Program-made: the position numbers and the translations under genes | Notes under the pieces: model-generated | Database searches by the model: none | What the model was told of the DNA's origin: nothing | The model's input: the letters and a program-made list of their open reading frames with translations, nothing else | Shown: positions 5,232 to 14,198 of the stretch, piece by piece | How positions within the stretch are numbered: the first letter of the stretch is position 1 | Layout: each line of letters begins with the position of its first letter | NCBI GenBank assembly: GCA_947626155.1 | Contig: CANQRC010000020.1 | Span: 1-17,626 of the forward strand | Source of the DNA: an uncultured Clostridia bacterium | GTDB lineage: Bacteria > Bacillota > Clostridia > Christensenellales > UBA1242 | Direction of reading: 5' to 3' | DNA: 17,626 nucleotides

Positions 5232-8200
5232 ATGGAAATCAAACTTGTCTCTGGCGCAACCACCTTTGAGGCGGGCGTGAACTGCATCAAAAAAATTGAT
5301 TTGTCTGATTTGGAAGCGGAAAACATTGTTGTTGTTCCCGATAGTTTTTCTATGCAGGCGGAAAGTTTGATTTTTGACACACTTGGAATAACCTCAACTT
5401 TCAATATTGAAGTTGTGGGCATTTCGCGCCTTGCAGGAAAAATCCTCAGGCGAAGCGGAATTTCCTATCAAAGAACAACCCCTTTGGAGGAAGTGTTCAA
5501 CATTTTTAAAGCGGTTAAAATTTGCGAAGAAAAGTTTTTGTATTTCAAAAAATGCGACATAGATTTTTGTGCAAAAATTCTGCAAATAATAAAACAATTT
5601 AAGGCGTGCAAAATTAAGCCATCCTTTTTGAGCGAGGTTGGCGACGAACTTTTGGACAACAAAATTCACGACCTAAAACTTGTGTATGAAGCGTATGAAG
5701 AACTTATTAAAGACAAGTTGGATTTATCAAAATTTTTGGATTTTTTTGTGGAAAATGCAGAAAAATGCGAAAATTTATCAAAAATTAACCTATTTTTTGC
5801 AAATTTTGATGCTTTTTCGCTGGAAATCAATTCTTTTATCTGTCGGCTTGCCGGCTTTGTCAACAAAATTTTTATAGGAATTTCAAAGCCAATATCAAGT
5901 GGAAATGCGTTTATTTATGAAAACGATATTTTTGAAAAAACTATGAAACTTGGGCAGCAATTTTCGGTTAAGGTTGAGGCGGAAAACATTCCAACAAAAC
6001 TTGACGGCCCTGCGCTTGTTATGGCAAAAAATTTGTTTTCTTTTAAGATTGAGCCAAAAAAGTGTGACTTCTTTTTGAATGTTGTTGCAAAAAATATGCA
6101 AGACGAAATTGACTTTGTGGTCAAAAGCATAAGGCGGGAGGTTGTTGGCGGCGCAAGATACAAAGATTTTGCCATTGCCTGCGCCGACAAAAAATATTTT
6201 GAGCCGCTTCTTGACGAATTTTCAAAATTTCAAATTTCCGCTTATTGCGACGAGGGCGTAAACTTGACGCAGACGGTTTTGGGGCGCGCGCTTTTAAAAT
6301 TTGTTGAAATTGCAAAGTTTGGCTTTTCAAAAGAGAGGCTTGAATATCTTGTTCAAAATCCAATTTTTGACATTGAAAACGCGCAGGAAATTTTGCAACA
6401 GATAGAATATTTTGACATAACAAAAGAGGCGGAATTTTTACATAAATTTCCTCAGTTTGAGGATATTTTCAAAAGAATAAAGGCGCTCTCGTCCTGCCAG
6501 ACGCTTGGCGAATTTTGTGACGCGCTTGCCCAGCTTTTGGGTTGTTTAAAAGACGAAAAGATCTTGCAATATTTAAGCGAGGAAAGCCACTTTAAAAAAG
6601 AGAGCGAAAACAGGCAGGCAAGGGAGCTTATTGAAAAGGTTTTGGAAAAGTTGAAACTTATTGGCGGGGAGGAAAAGTTTGAACTGCCTGACTTTGAAAG
6701 CCTGCTAACGCTTGCGCTTCAAAGCGTGAAAGTTGAAACGATTCCTTCCTATATTGATGCCGTTTTTGTGGGCGACGTGACGGAAAGCTATTTTGAGGAT
6801 GTCAAGACGCTTTTTGTTTTGGGAGCAACAGCAAGCGCACTTCCAAAGATGCAGTCAGATACCGCAATAATTGACGATGACGACATCAAAAAACTTAAAA
6901 TTGCCATAAACATTGAGCCTGAAATCAGGACAATAAACAGGCGAAACCGCTTAAAACTTTTTGAGGCGCTGCTTCACGCAAAAGAAAGGCTTGTTGTTTG
7001 CACGCCGCTGCAAGAGGGCGACAGAAAGTCAGAACGCGCTGGCTTTGTGGCAGACCTTCTTAATATGTTTGAGGGCAATGTACTTCACACTTCCGCACTT
7101 TCCGATTTTGACAGCCCACTCTTCACTGACGAAGAAAAATTGGAAAGGCTTTTGTTTTCAATTGGCGCAAAAGAGAACTTGCTTGAAACTTATTCCAAGC
7201 TTCTCACTGAGCGAAAACTCAAGGGGTGGCTTGGCTCGATTGGAAGCGTTGCAAATTCAAGCGTGCCAAAAGTGAAGCAAATTGAAACTTGCACGCCAAA
7301 GCCAAAACTCAAAATTTCGGCGTCGGAACTTGAAACCTATTTTGCCTGCCCATTCAAGAGATTTTTGCAATATGATATGCGGCTGAAAACAAAGGAAACA
7401 ATCTTGCCAGACAAGCGAAAATTTGGAAATTTCATGCACGAACTTTTGCACAAATTTGTGGATGAAAACAAGCAAAATTTTGCAAGTTTAGACGAGGGCA
7501 AACTTGACGAATTTTTAAAGAAAAACCTTGCGCAAATTGCAAAAGATGTGTATGACGAAAAAGTTTTAAAAGAGAGGCATTTTTTGTCTTATTTGCAAAA
7601 TGAGGCAAAAATTATACTAAAAAACGTGTTAAAAGAGCAAAAAAACAGTGATTTTTCGCCATTTTTGCTTGAATTTCATGTAAAAGAAAAATTTTCTGAC
7701 AAATTGAGCTTTGAAGGTTTTGCCGACAGAGTTGATAAAAACGGAGAATATTTTAGGATTATTGACTATAAAACGGGCGAGACGAAAGGCGTTTTGTCAG
7801 ACCTGTATTATGGCAAAAAATTGCAGCTGTTTTTGTATGCCGACTGCATTGCAAAGTCAACGGGTTTGACCCTTGGCGGCGTTTATTATTTTGACTGTCA
7901 AACAAAGTATAAAAAAGGCGAAAGCAAACTTCTTAAAGGGGTGACTTTGAAGTCGAACGAGATAATTGAGGCCATGGACACAAGGCTTAGAACCCAAAAC
8001 ATCAAAAGCGACATAATTGGCTTTCACCGAAAGAACACCGACGAGAGCGGTTTTTCATATAAGTGGGGCGCGGTCACAGATGATTTTTCTGAAAATCTTA
8101 AATATGCACGGGACATTTCAAGCGGCGCAATAGCAGAAATTGAAAGTGGATATGTTAAGGATAAGCCATTTAAGGATTCCTGTGAGAAGTGCCAATTTTT

Positions 8201-8267
8201 GAGCATTTGCAAACACAAAAAAGATTTTAGAGACACTCTGAAAAAAGGTGAGGACGAGGATGAGTGA
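5232..8267 (+). CDS. addB: AddB subunit of the AddAB helicase-nuclease (RecBCD equivalent)
   Basis: Works with AddA to unwind and resect double-strand breaks up to a Chi sequence. 1011 residues, shorter than the roughly 1160 of Bacillus subtilis AddB. The N-terminal superfamily-1-like region keeps VVVPDSFSMQAE and the following ISRLAGKIL block. However, the segment that should hold the P-loop reads KLVSGATTFEAGVN and has no GKT/S, so ATP binding there is probably lost. The C-terminal RecB-like nuclease is intact: IDYKTG with Asp845 and Lys847. The iron-sulfur cluster cysteines are present as Cys706 (in ACPFKRF) and Cys984, Cys987 and Cys993 (CEKCQFLSIC), the CxxCx5C spacing of AddB. There is no Shine-Dalgarno, and an in-frame TAA within the -10 box excludes an upstream start. 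The next Met is about residue 42, too late for the conserved N-terminus. The end overlaps addA by 8 bp. Confidence 0.92.
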   Translation: MEIKLVSGATTFEAGVNCIKKIDLSDLEAENIVVVPDSFSMQAESLIFDTLGITSTFNIEVVGISRLAGKILRRSGISYQRTTPLEEVFNIFKAVKICEEKFLYFKKCDIDFCAKILQIIKQFKACKIKPSFLSEVGDELLDNKIHDLKLVYEAYEELIKDKLDLSKFLDFFVENAEKCENLSKINLFFANFDAFSLEINSFICRLAGFVNKIFIGISKPISSGNAFIYENDIFEKTMKLGQQFSVKVEAENIPTKLDGPALVMAKNLFSFKIEPKKCDFFLNVVAKNMQDEIDFVVKSIRREVVGGARYKDFAIACADKKYFEPLLDEFSKFQISAYCDEGVNLTQTVLGRALLKFVEIAKFGFSKERLEYLVQNPIFDIENAQEILQQIEYFDITKEAEFLHKFPQFEDIFKRIKALSSCQTLGEFCDALAQLLGCLKDEKILQYLSEESHFKKESENRQARELIEKVLEKLKLIGGEEKFELPDFESLLTLALQSVKVETIPSYIDAVFVGDVTESYFEDVKTLFVLGATASALPKMQSDTAIIDDDDIKKLKIAINIEPEIRTINRRNRLKLFEALLHAKERLVVCTPLQEGDRKSERAGFVADLLNMFEGNVLHTSALSDFDSPLFTDEEKLERLLFSIGAKENLLETYSKLLTERKLKGWLGSIGSVANSSVPKVKQIETCTPKPKLKISASELETYFACPFKRFLQYDMRLKTKETILPDKRKFGNFMHELLHKFVDENKQNFASLDEGKLDEFLKKNLAQIAKDVYDEKVLKERHFLSYLQNEAKIILKNVLKEQKNSDFSPFLLEFHVKEKFSDKLSFEGFADRVDKNGEYFRIIDYKTGETKGVLSDLYYGKKLQLFLYADCIAKSTGLTLGGVYYFDCQTKYKKGESKLLKGVTLKSNEIIEAMDTRLRTQNIKSDIIGFHRKNTDESGFSYKWGAVTDDFSENLKYARDISSGAIAEIESGYVKDKPFKDSCEKCQFLSICKHKKDFRDTLKKGEDEDE

Positions 8268-11200
8268 GCAAAAGATTTTGGAACAAGATGAGGTTTTGAA
8301 AAACGACAAACAGAGGATGCTTGTCAGTGCATCTGCGGGCAGCGGCAAAACCCACGTCATGATAAAATACATTGGAAATTCGATTGTGAAAGACAAAATT
8401 TCTGTGAAAGATTTGCTTGTTTTAACCTTTACCAAGGCGGCGGCAACCGAGATGAAAGAGAGGCTTCAAAGAAAGTTGAAAGAGGCCCAGCAGAGCGATT
8501 TTGTTGTTGAGCAACTTGACCTTTTGCCAACCGCAAACATTTCCACAATTGACGCTTTTTGCGAAAAATATATAAAAAAATATGCAAATTTGTTAAATTT
8601 AAGCGAAAATTTTGTTATTTTAGACGAAAATTTGTCAAAAAAATTGAAAATGACCGCTTTTGAAAAGGCGCTCGAGAAGTTTGAATCTCAGGACGGATAC
8701 CTTGAACTTATGTTCTATTATAAGAACGACAAAAGCAAAATTCAAAGCATAATTTTTGAAATTGAAAACCTTGTAAGTTCGGTTGCGGACAAAGAAAAGT
8801 TTTTGAACATGAATGTGGCTGAGGCGGAAAAACTTTTTGACAGTGCAATTTTGTATCTTGAAAAAGAGTTTAAAAGAAAACTTTCCGAAATTTTAAACAA
8901 AATTTCCGCGCTTCATTTGGATGTTTTTGAAGAAAAGTTGAACGCCTTGATGAAGCCAGTTTTGGCGGCAGAAAATTTGTATCAAATAAGTTCCATACTT
9001 GAAGACTTGACACTTCCAAGAGCGCCAAGCAAAAACAAAATAGGGGAGCAAGTGGCGCTGCAACTTGCTGCCCTGAAAGAGCAAATTGGCGACGAGTTTG
9101 ACAAAATTTTATCCTTGAATTTGGGAGATAAAGACAGTTTGGATTTTCAGAGAAATGCAACCCTTGAAAAACACTTTATTGACTTGTTTAGGCTTTACAC
9201 TTCTGTTGAGGACGAGCTGAAAAGGAAGCAAAATGCGCTGGATTTTGGCGACCTTGAAAGATATATGGGGCTGCTTTCCACCAAGGAAAACTTGTTTGCA
9301 AATTTTAAATATGTTTTCATTGATGAATATCAAGACACCAACAAGGTTCAAGAAAAAATTGTGAAAAACGTGGCCAAAAACTGCAATTTTGTTGCGGTTG
9401 GGGATGTTAAGCAGGGAATTTATGGGTTCAGGCTGGCAAGTTCCGAGATTTTTTTGAACGACTTAAAAGAATTTGAGGAAGACGAAAATTCGGCAGTGAA
9501 ACTTCTTAAATGCAATTTCAGGAGCAAGCAGTGTATTCTTGATTTTGTCAACGAGATTTTTGCCGTGTGCATGACCACAAAAACAGCGGGCGTGGACTAT
9601 GAAAACACCTCAATGCTGGACGGGCGCGGCGAGTTTGCCGAGGAAGAGGGGCGCTCGGTTTTTGTTGACATCACAAAGCCCGAAGAAATTGAAAAAGAAG
9701 AAAAAATGGCTGTTTATAGCGTCAAAAATGCGAAAATTTTTGAAAAAAATGAGTTTAAACAAGAAATTTTGGATATTAAACGCAGAATTTATGAGGTTAT
9801 GGACACCCAAATCAGCGACGACGGCGTTTTGAGAAAATGCCGTTTTAGTGATATTGCCATTCTTTCAAGAAAGAGAGATGATTTGTTCAACGAAATTGAG
9901 GCGGCGCTTCAGGAGTGTTCAATTCCTGTTGTGTCAAACACGCGCACAACACTTTTGGAAGAGCCAGAAATAATGATGCTTTTAAATTATTTGCGACTTT
10001 TGATAGATCAAAATGATGATGTCTCAATTTTGAGCGTTTTGCTTTCGGGACTTTATGGGTTTGATTATCAACAAATTTTTGATGCCAAACAGAAAAAATC
10101 ACTTTTTGAGGTTGTTTTTCAAGAAAAAAATCAAATTTTTGACCAATTTTTGAAAGATTTTGAAGAATTTAGATTTGATTGCGTGGTTGTTGGAGCAAGA
10201 AAAGCTTTTGTAAAATTGTTCTCAAAGACGGGTTATCTTGCTTACATAAATTCTAAGAGCGAACACGAAAAATTGAATTCACTCGTAAATCAATTTTTGA
10301 GCGAAATTGAAAAGAGCCAATTTGCGTTTGACGTGCCGGCGCTTGTCAATTATTTTGACAGCGTGGAAATCACCGCCACGGGCGAGATGTCATCTTCGCC
10401 AGACGCAATCCTGCTTTCCACAATTCACAACAGCAAGGGGCTGGAATATCCCGTTGTGTTTTTGGTTGGCTGCGACAGAAGTCTTTCCAAGGCGCGCCCA
10501 AAAGCGGACGTTCAAATAAATGAAAAGTTTGGTCTTGCGTTAAAATATTTTGACCGCGCCTCCAACAAAGAAAACATTTCGGCGAGGATGTTGGCAATCA
10601 AACAGAGCGAGGCGGAAAAGGATTTTGTTGAAGAGCTTATGCTTTTCTATGTTGCGCTGACTAGGGCGAAAAACAGGCTTTACCTGTTTGGGAATTTCAG
10701 CGAAAATATCTTTTCAAAATACAGCGTTAGGGAATGTGACTGCTATTTTGACCTTGTTTTCTACGCGTTAAAAAAAGAAAAAGAATGCCTGCTAAAAAAC
10801 GGCTTATATCAAACTGACGACCGCGAATTTGTGATTTTGGACAAGGTGGAAGAGGAGGATTTTGGAACGGAACAAAGCCTTGAAAACGTGGAAAAAGACG
10901 ACGAAGTTGCCAAGAAAATTGAGGAATATGTAAACTTCAAATACAAGTTTAATGACAACCTCAATTTCAGGCTGAAAGAAAGCGTGACGGCGCTCAGCCA
11001 CAAAGACCAAGAGGATGAGTTTTTGAAATTTAACAATGAAAATTTCACTTTTAGCGGAAACTCAATTGAAATTGGAAACGCTTATCACCTCGCGCTGAAA
11101 CTTATTGATTTTGAAAAGATAAACGCGCCAAGCGACCTTGAAAGTGAACTTGAAAAACATAAAGACGCGCTGGATATCACTTTAATAGATAAGAATATTC

Positions 11201-11544
11201 TATATAATAATATTCAAATTTTAAAGCCTCTCACCGCGGGCGGAAAGGTGTTTAAAGAAAAAGAATTTATTATGAAAGAAAGCCTGAAAAATCTTTTGGA
11301 GGCAAATTTCGACGACAAAATCATGGTGCAAGGAATAATAGATTTGTTTGTCGTCAAAGATGGAAAAGCAATTCTTGTGGACTACAAATTTTCAAATTCC
11401 AAGTCAGATAAATATTTGATTGAAAAATATAAAAACCAATTAAAATTATATAAAATGGCAATCACAAGCGGCTTAAAACTTGAAGTTGAAAAGGTTTATC
11501 TGTTGTCCTTAAAATATTCAAAACTTATTGAAGTTGAGCTTTAA
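8260..11544 (+). CDS. addA: AddA helicase-nuclease subunit
   Basis: Superfamily-1A (UvrD/RecB-like) 3'-5' helicase fused to a nuclease; with AddB it processes double-strand breaks for RecA. I take the ATG at 8260 (MSEQKILEQ), 6 bp after GGTGAGG, rather than an in-frame GTG at 8248. The 1094 residues are somewhat short of the usual 1200 or so. Motifs seen in order: Walker A SASAGSGKT with Lys30; motif Ia TFTKAAATEMK; motif II FIDEYQDTN with Asp355 and Glu356; motif III GDVKQGIYGFR; NFRSK; motif V STIHNSKGLEYPVVFL; motif VI FYVALTRAKNRLYLF. The C-terminal nuclease has Asp1028, Asp1041 and Lys1043 (ILVDYKFS). All catalytic residues look intact, so AddA supplies the motor and one nuclease. ATGAGTGA overlap with addB implies coupled translation and near-equal amounts of the two subunits. 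Confidence 0.95.
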   Translation: MSEQKILEQDEVLKNDKQRMLVSASAGSGKTHVMIKYIGNSIVKDKISVKDLLVLTFTKAAATEMKERLQRKLKEAQQSDFVVEQLDLLPTANISTIDAFCEKYIKKYANLLNLSENFVILDENLSKKLKMTAFEKALEKFESQDGYLELMFYYKNDKSKIQSIIFEIENLVSSVADKEKFLNMNVAEAEKLFDSAILYLEKEFKRKLSEILNKISALHLDVFEEKLNALMKPVLAAENLYQISSILEDLTLPRAPSKNKIGEQVALQLAALKEQIGDEFDKILSLNLGDKDSLDFQRNATLEKHFIDLFRLYTSVEDELKRKQNALDFGDLERYMGLLSTKENLFANFKYVFIDEYQDTNKVQEKIVKNVAKNCNFVAVGDVKQGIYGFRLASSEIFLNDLKEFEEDENSAVKLLKCNFRSKQCILDFVNEIFAVCMTTKTAGVDYENTSMLDGRGEFAEEEGRSVFVDITKPEEIEKEEKMAVYSVKNAKIFEKNEFKQEILDIKRRIYEVMDTQISDDGVLRKCRFSDIAILSRKRDDLFNEIEAALQECSIPVVSNTRTTLLEEPEIMMLLNYLRLLIDQNDDVSILSVLLSGLYGFDYQQIFDAKQKKSLFEVVFQEKNQIFDQFLKDFEEFRFDCVVVGARKAFVKLFSKTGYLAYINSKSEHEKLNSLVNQFLSEIEKSQFAFDVPALVNYFDSVEITATGEMSSSPDAILLSTIHNSKGLEYPVVFLVGCDRSLSKARPKADVQINEKFGLALKYFDRASNKENISARMLAIKQSEAEKDFVEELMLFYVALTRAKNRLYLFGNFSENIFSKYSVRECDCYFDLVFYALKKEKECLLKNGLYQTDDREFVILDKVEEEDFGTEQSLENVEKDDEVAKKIEEYVNFKYKFNDNLNFRLKESVTALSHKDQEDEFLKFNNENFTFSGNSIEIGNAYHLALKLIDFEKINAPSDLESELEKHKDALDITLIDKNILYNNIQILKPLTAGGKVFKEKEFIMKESLKNLLEANFDDKIMVQGIIDLFVVKDGKAILVDYKFSNSKSDKYLIEKYKNQLKLYKMAITSGLKLEVEKVYLLSLKYSKLIEVEL

Positions 11545-11569
11545 AAAAGCAAAATTATTGCGTAAAATG

Positions 11570-11613
11570 GGCAAAAATTGCAAATATTTAGCATATTTTT
11601 TGCCTATTTTTTT
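11570..11613 (+). terminator. Probable terminator after addA
   Basis: GGCAAAAA (11570-11577) pairs with TTTTTGCC (11597-11604), with TGC/GCA able to pair inside the loop. This is followed by TATTTTTTT (11605-11613). The stem is mostly A-T, so it is moderate. The rest of the 181-bp gap (11545-11725) is very AT-rich and holds only the next promoter. Confidence 0.5.
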
Positions 11614-11693
11614 CTCATTATTTACCGAACAAAAAAATATTTTAAAAATATTTAAAAAATTATTGAAAATTGTTAGTAATTATTTTTTAACTT

Positions 11694-11703
11694 GTGTTAT
11701 ACT
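11694..11703 (+). promoter_or_regulatory. Extended -10 promoter of the AT-hook membrane protein
   Basis: TGTG-T-TATACT (hexamer 11698-11703) is a TRTGN-extended -10. No good -35 lies 17 bp upstream (AGTAAT); TTGTTA at 11670-11675 is too far (22 bp). The extension may compensate. A strong Shine-Dalgarno (TAGGAGG, 11714-11720) precedes the ATG at 11726. Confidence 0.6.
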
Positions 11704-11725
11704 AATTCCGTAATAGGAGGTTCTT

Positions 11726-14146
11726 ATGATTTCAACCTTGGGAACAATCTTTCAGAGCATAACTGACGCTTTTGCGGACGCCGTCAGTTACATAACGCCA
11801 GATATTTTGTTTTTCATATTCTTGGCGGGAGAGGCATTGCTTGTCTTGTTTTTTGTGTTCAAGTCAATTTTTTCATATGAAGCAAGATTAAACCGCGCCC
11901 TAGAAAAACTTAACTATTGGCTGTTCGACAAAAAAAATGTCACGGAAAACAACATTCGAGAACTCAACGCAATATTTAAGAGAAAAACGCCAAAAAGATT
12001 GTGCTATTATTGGCAACAATATATTCTCTTCAGAGAGGGGCCTCCATCTTCTTATTTGTCAACCGAAAATTTGATTGACAAACCTATTAAAACAAGCAGT
12101 TATGAGTCCAACATCAAAAACCTTGGGCTTTGCACCATCCTTTGGGCGATGATAACCGCAATGTTTGTTATTGTTGTGAACAACTACACCAACTTCCTTT
12201 CCGGTCAAACGGCAATTTTGGCGCTGCTTTGCCCAATTTTTGTTGTGTTCATTGGAATTGCATTTATAATCTTTTTGAGATTTAGAAAAAACAACACCTT
12301 AAATTCTCTTTATCAAAATGTTTCGCTGTTCGACCGTTTTATGGACAACGCGTGTGTTGACCTTCCATCTTACATTGACTATCAAATTTTGTTTACTCCA
12401 AGAGAGATTGAAAGCGGGCAACCTGTCCTTCGTGAATTTTTGGATTACCGTGCAAGAAAAGAAAAAGAAGAGTTTAACAGAGCAAAGGTTGAAGAGTTTG
12501 ACCATGAGGATTATGACTTCACAGTTGCGGGCGTAGACGGCAGCATGGTTCTTGACAGAGCAATGAGGGAAAGCGAAACATTCATTAAGAAAAAAGAGAA
12601 AATCCTTTTGCAAATTTCCCAACTTGAAAGCTCGCTTGACAGCCGAAGAAAGAATTTTGACTCTGTTCAAAAAGAATATCAAACAAAAATTCAGGCGTCA
12701 AAAGAAAATGTTGACAAATTGAGACAGATGCAGGAAGAGACCACCAACAGAATTGAGGCCAACTATTATAGAAAACAACAAACGCAAGAAATTGGCAAAC
12801 AAGAACAACTTGAGCAAGAATTTGAGCAGCAGAGAGCAAAATACTTGCTTGAAAAGAACGAGGGCGAAGAGGAAATCAGCAGACTTAACGCCGAACTTGA
12901 AAACAACAAATCAGCCGTTGAAGAGGCAATGCTTAGCGAATATAAAACATTCTTCAATAAGTTCTGCAAGAGCGCTGAAAAAGTTGTTGGACAAGTTTTC
13001 CAAATTAAGTTTGACGAGATGAAACAAGAAAACGACCAGGCGCAGCAGAGAATAAACGAACTTGAAGTTAAACTGAAAGATGTTCCACAGGGCGTGTATG
13101 ACGGAAGCCTCAATGACGAACAACAGGCAGAGGGAACATATGACAGTGATGGAAATTATGTCTTCCCAAACGGCACATATTATGACAAAAACGGAAACTT
13201 CCATGATGAGGCGGGGGATGTTTACTCCCAGGACGGAAAACTTATCTTGAAAGTTAGAAAGCAAGCAGATGAAAAACAAGTGATTGATTTCGACGCATTT
13301 GACTCGTTTGATTTCATGACGGATGCAACGCAAAAAGGTGATGTTTATGGCGTTGCGGAGGACATTATTAAAGATGTAAACCAAGATGACGACATTGAAA
13401 TCATAAACAACGCTGAGCGAAGTGACCCTGTTAAGGCAAGAGAAGAGGCGAAAAAGCCAGTTGTTAAGCAAAACAAAGAAGAGACACCTAAGAAGAAAGC
13501 AGAGCTTAAAACGGTTAGCCTAAACGAGCTTGAGCAGCCAGAAGAAGACAAAAAAGACGAGGCAGAGAAAGAAGAAAAAACCGAAACTGTAGAACCAATT
13601 AATTTTGATGTTTTTGAAGAGGCTGAGCCGGTTAAGGAAGAGCAGCCTAAAGAAGAGAAAGTTGAACCGGCGGCTGAAAAGCCAAGAAAGAAAGCGGGTA
13701 GGCCAAGAAAGATTGTTGAAGAGAAGACCGAGCCAAAGAAACGCGGTCGCCCAAGAAAGGAGGCTGCTGAGCCTGCTCAAAAGAGAAGCGTTGGCAGGCC
13801 AAGAAAAATTGTTGCAACTCCAACCACAGAGCAAAAACGTGGCAGGGGCAGACCAAAAAAGAGTGAGTCGATTGATGAAATCAACAAGAGGCTGAAGGAA
13901 GAGGAAGCGAGAATCAACGAACTTAGAAGCGCTTTGAACCATGACCTTCAAGATGCCATGAGCGGAATGAATGGCGGAAGTGTTGATTCTAAACAAACTC
14001 GAAGAGAAGAACTTATAAAAGAGATTGAAAGCCTTCAAAAAGAAGCACAACAGGTCATTGCGAAGAACGAGTCCGAAACAAAGATTGAAGACATAAACAG
14101 ACGGCTTGAACAAGTTCTTGAAGAAATCAAAAACCTCAACTCATAA
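11726..14146 (+). CDS. Membrane-anchored coiled-coil protein with four AT-hook motifs
   Basis: 806 residues; I recognise no named family. Segments in order: membrane helix 1 (about 26-48), a basic loop (50-130), helices 2 (132-152) and 3 (162-184), then RFRKNN. The positive-inside rule puts the basic loop and the whole C-terminal 620 residues in the cytoplasm. Residues 283-450 are a charged coiled coil, broken around 400-430 by a more hydrophobic patch. Residues 470-505 are a Gly/Asp/Tyr-rich stretch of YDSDG and YYDKNG-like turns. Residues 560-655 are Glu/Lys/Pro-rich and disordered. Four AT-hook cores follow: GRPRK at 658, 674 and 690 and GRPKK at 708, each flanked by basic residues. A final helical, probably coiled-coil segment spans 712-806. 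AT-hooks bind the minor groove of AT-rich DNA, and this genome is AT-rich. The layout suggests a DNA-membrane tether, which is inference. The gene is monocistronic, with its own promoter and terminator. Confidence 0.85.
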   Translation: MISTLGTIFQSITDAFADAVSYITPDILFFIFLAGEALLVLFFVFKSIFSYEARLNRALEKLNYWLFDKKNVTENNIRELNAIFKRKTPKRLCYYWQQYILFREGPPSSYLSTENLIDKPIKTSSYESNIKNLGLCTILWAMITAMFVIVVNNYTNFLSGQTAILALLCPIFVVFIGIAFIIFLRFRKNNTLNSLYQNVSLFDRFMDNACVDLPSYIDYQILFTPREIESGQPVLREFLDYRARKEKEEFNRAKVEEFDHEDYDFTVAGVDGSMVLDRAMRESETFIKKKEKILLQISQLESSLDSRRKNFDSVQKEYQTKIQASKENVDKLRQMQEETTNRIEANYYRKQQTQEIGKQEQLEQEFEQQRAKYLLEKNEGEEEISRLNAELENNKSAVEEAMLSEYKTFFNKFCKSAEKVVGQVFQIKFDEMKQENDQAQQRINELEVKLKDVPQGVYDGSLNDEQQAEGTYDSDGNYVFPNGTYYDKNGNFHDEAGDVYSQDGKLILKVRKQADEKQVIDFDAFDSFDFMTDATQKGDVYGVAEDIIKDVNQDDDIEIINNAERSDPVKAREEAKKPVVKQNKEETPKKKAELKTVSLNELEQPEEDKKDEAEKEEKTETVEPINFDVFEEAEPVKEEQPKEEKVEPAAEKPRKKAGRPRKIVEEKTEPKKRGRPRKEAAEPAQKRSVGRPRKIVATPTTEQKRGRGRPKKSESIDEINKRLKEEEARINELRSALNHDLQDAMSGMNGGSVDSKQTRREELIKEIESLQKEAQQVIAKNESETKIEDINRRLEQVLEEIKNLNS
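13697..13861 (+). repeat. In-frame tandem of four AT-hook-coding units
   Basis: Encodes residues 658-712 of the membrane protein. The Gly of each GRP core falls at 658, 674, 690 and 708, spacings of 16, 16 and 18 residues. The cores share near-identical coding (ggtaggccaagaaag, ggtcgcccaagaaag, ggcaggccaagaaaa), which looks like past internal duplication with codon drift. Confidence 0.8.
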
Positions 14147-14185
14147 CAAAAAAAGACCAAGCATTTGCTTGGCCTTTATTTTTTA
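14147..14185. terminator. Bidirectional intrinsic terminator
   Basis: CCAAGC (14157-14162) and GCTTGG (14167-14172) form a hairpin with an ATTT loop. Plus-strand reading then gives TTTATTTTTT (14175-14184). Minus-strand reading gives seven T (complement of 14154-14148). It serves the AT-hook gene from the left and the small membrane protein gene from the right. Confidence 0.88.
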
Positions 14186-14198
14186 ACAAATTTAAATA

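Noticed and set aside
8248..8259. GTG start for addA four codons upstream
   Set aside because: The ATG at 8260 is better spaced from GGTGAGG and gives a classic ATGAGTGA overlap with addB.
11528..11713. 61-codon plus-strand frame after addA
   Set aside because: Overlaps the addA end, spans the predicted terminator and next promoter, and has no Shine-Dalgarno.
12911..13471. 186-codon minus-strand open frame opposite the coiled-coil region
   Set aside because: Shadow of a Glu/Lys/Gln-rich coding strand; the Phe/Leu/Ile-rich product is what such antisense frames give.
13520..14113. 197-codon minus-strand open frame with apparent membrane-like stretches
   Set aside because: Antisense of the AT-hook and Glu/Lys-rich tail; no promoter or ribosome binding site, and the plus-strand protein is coherent.
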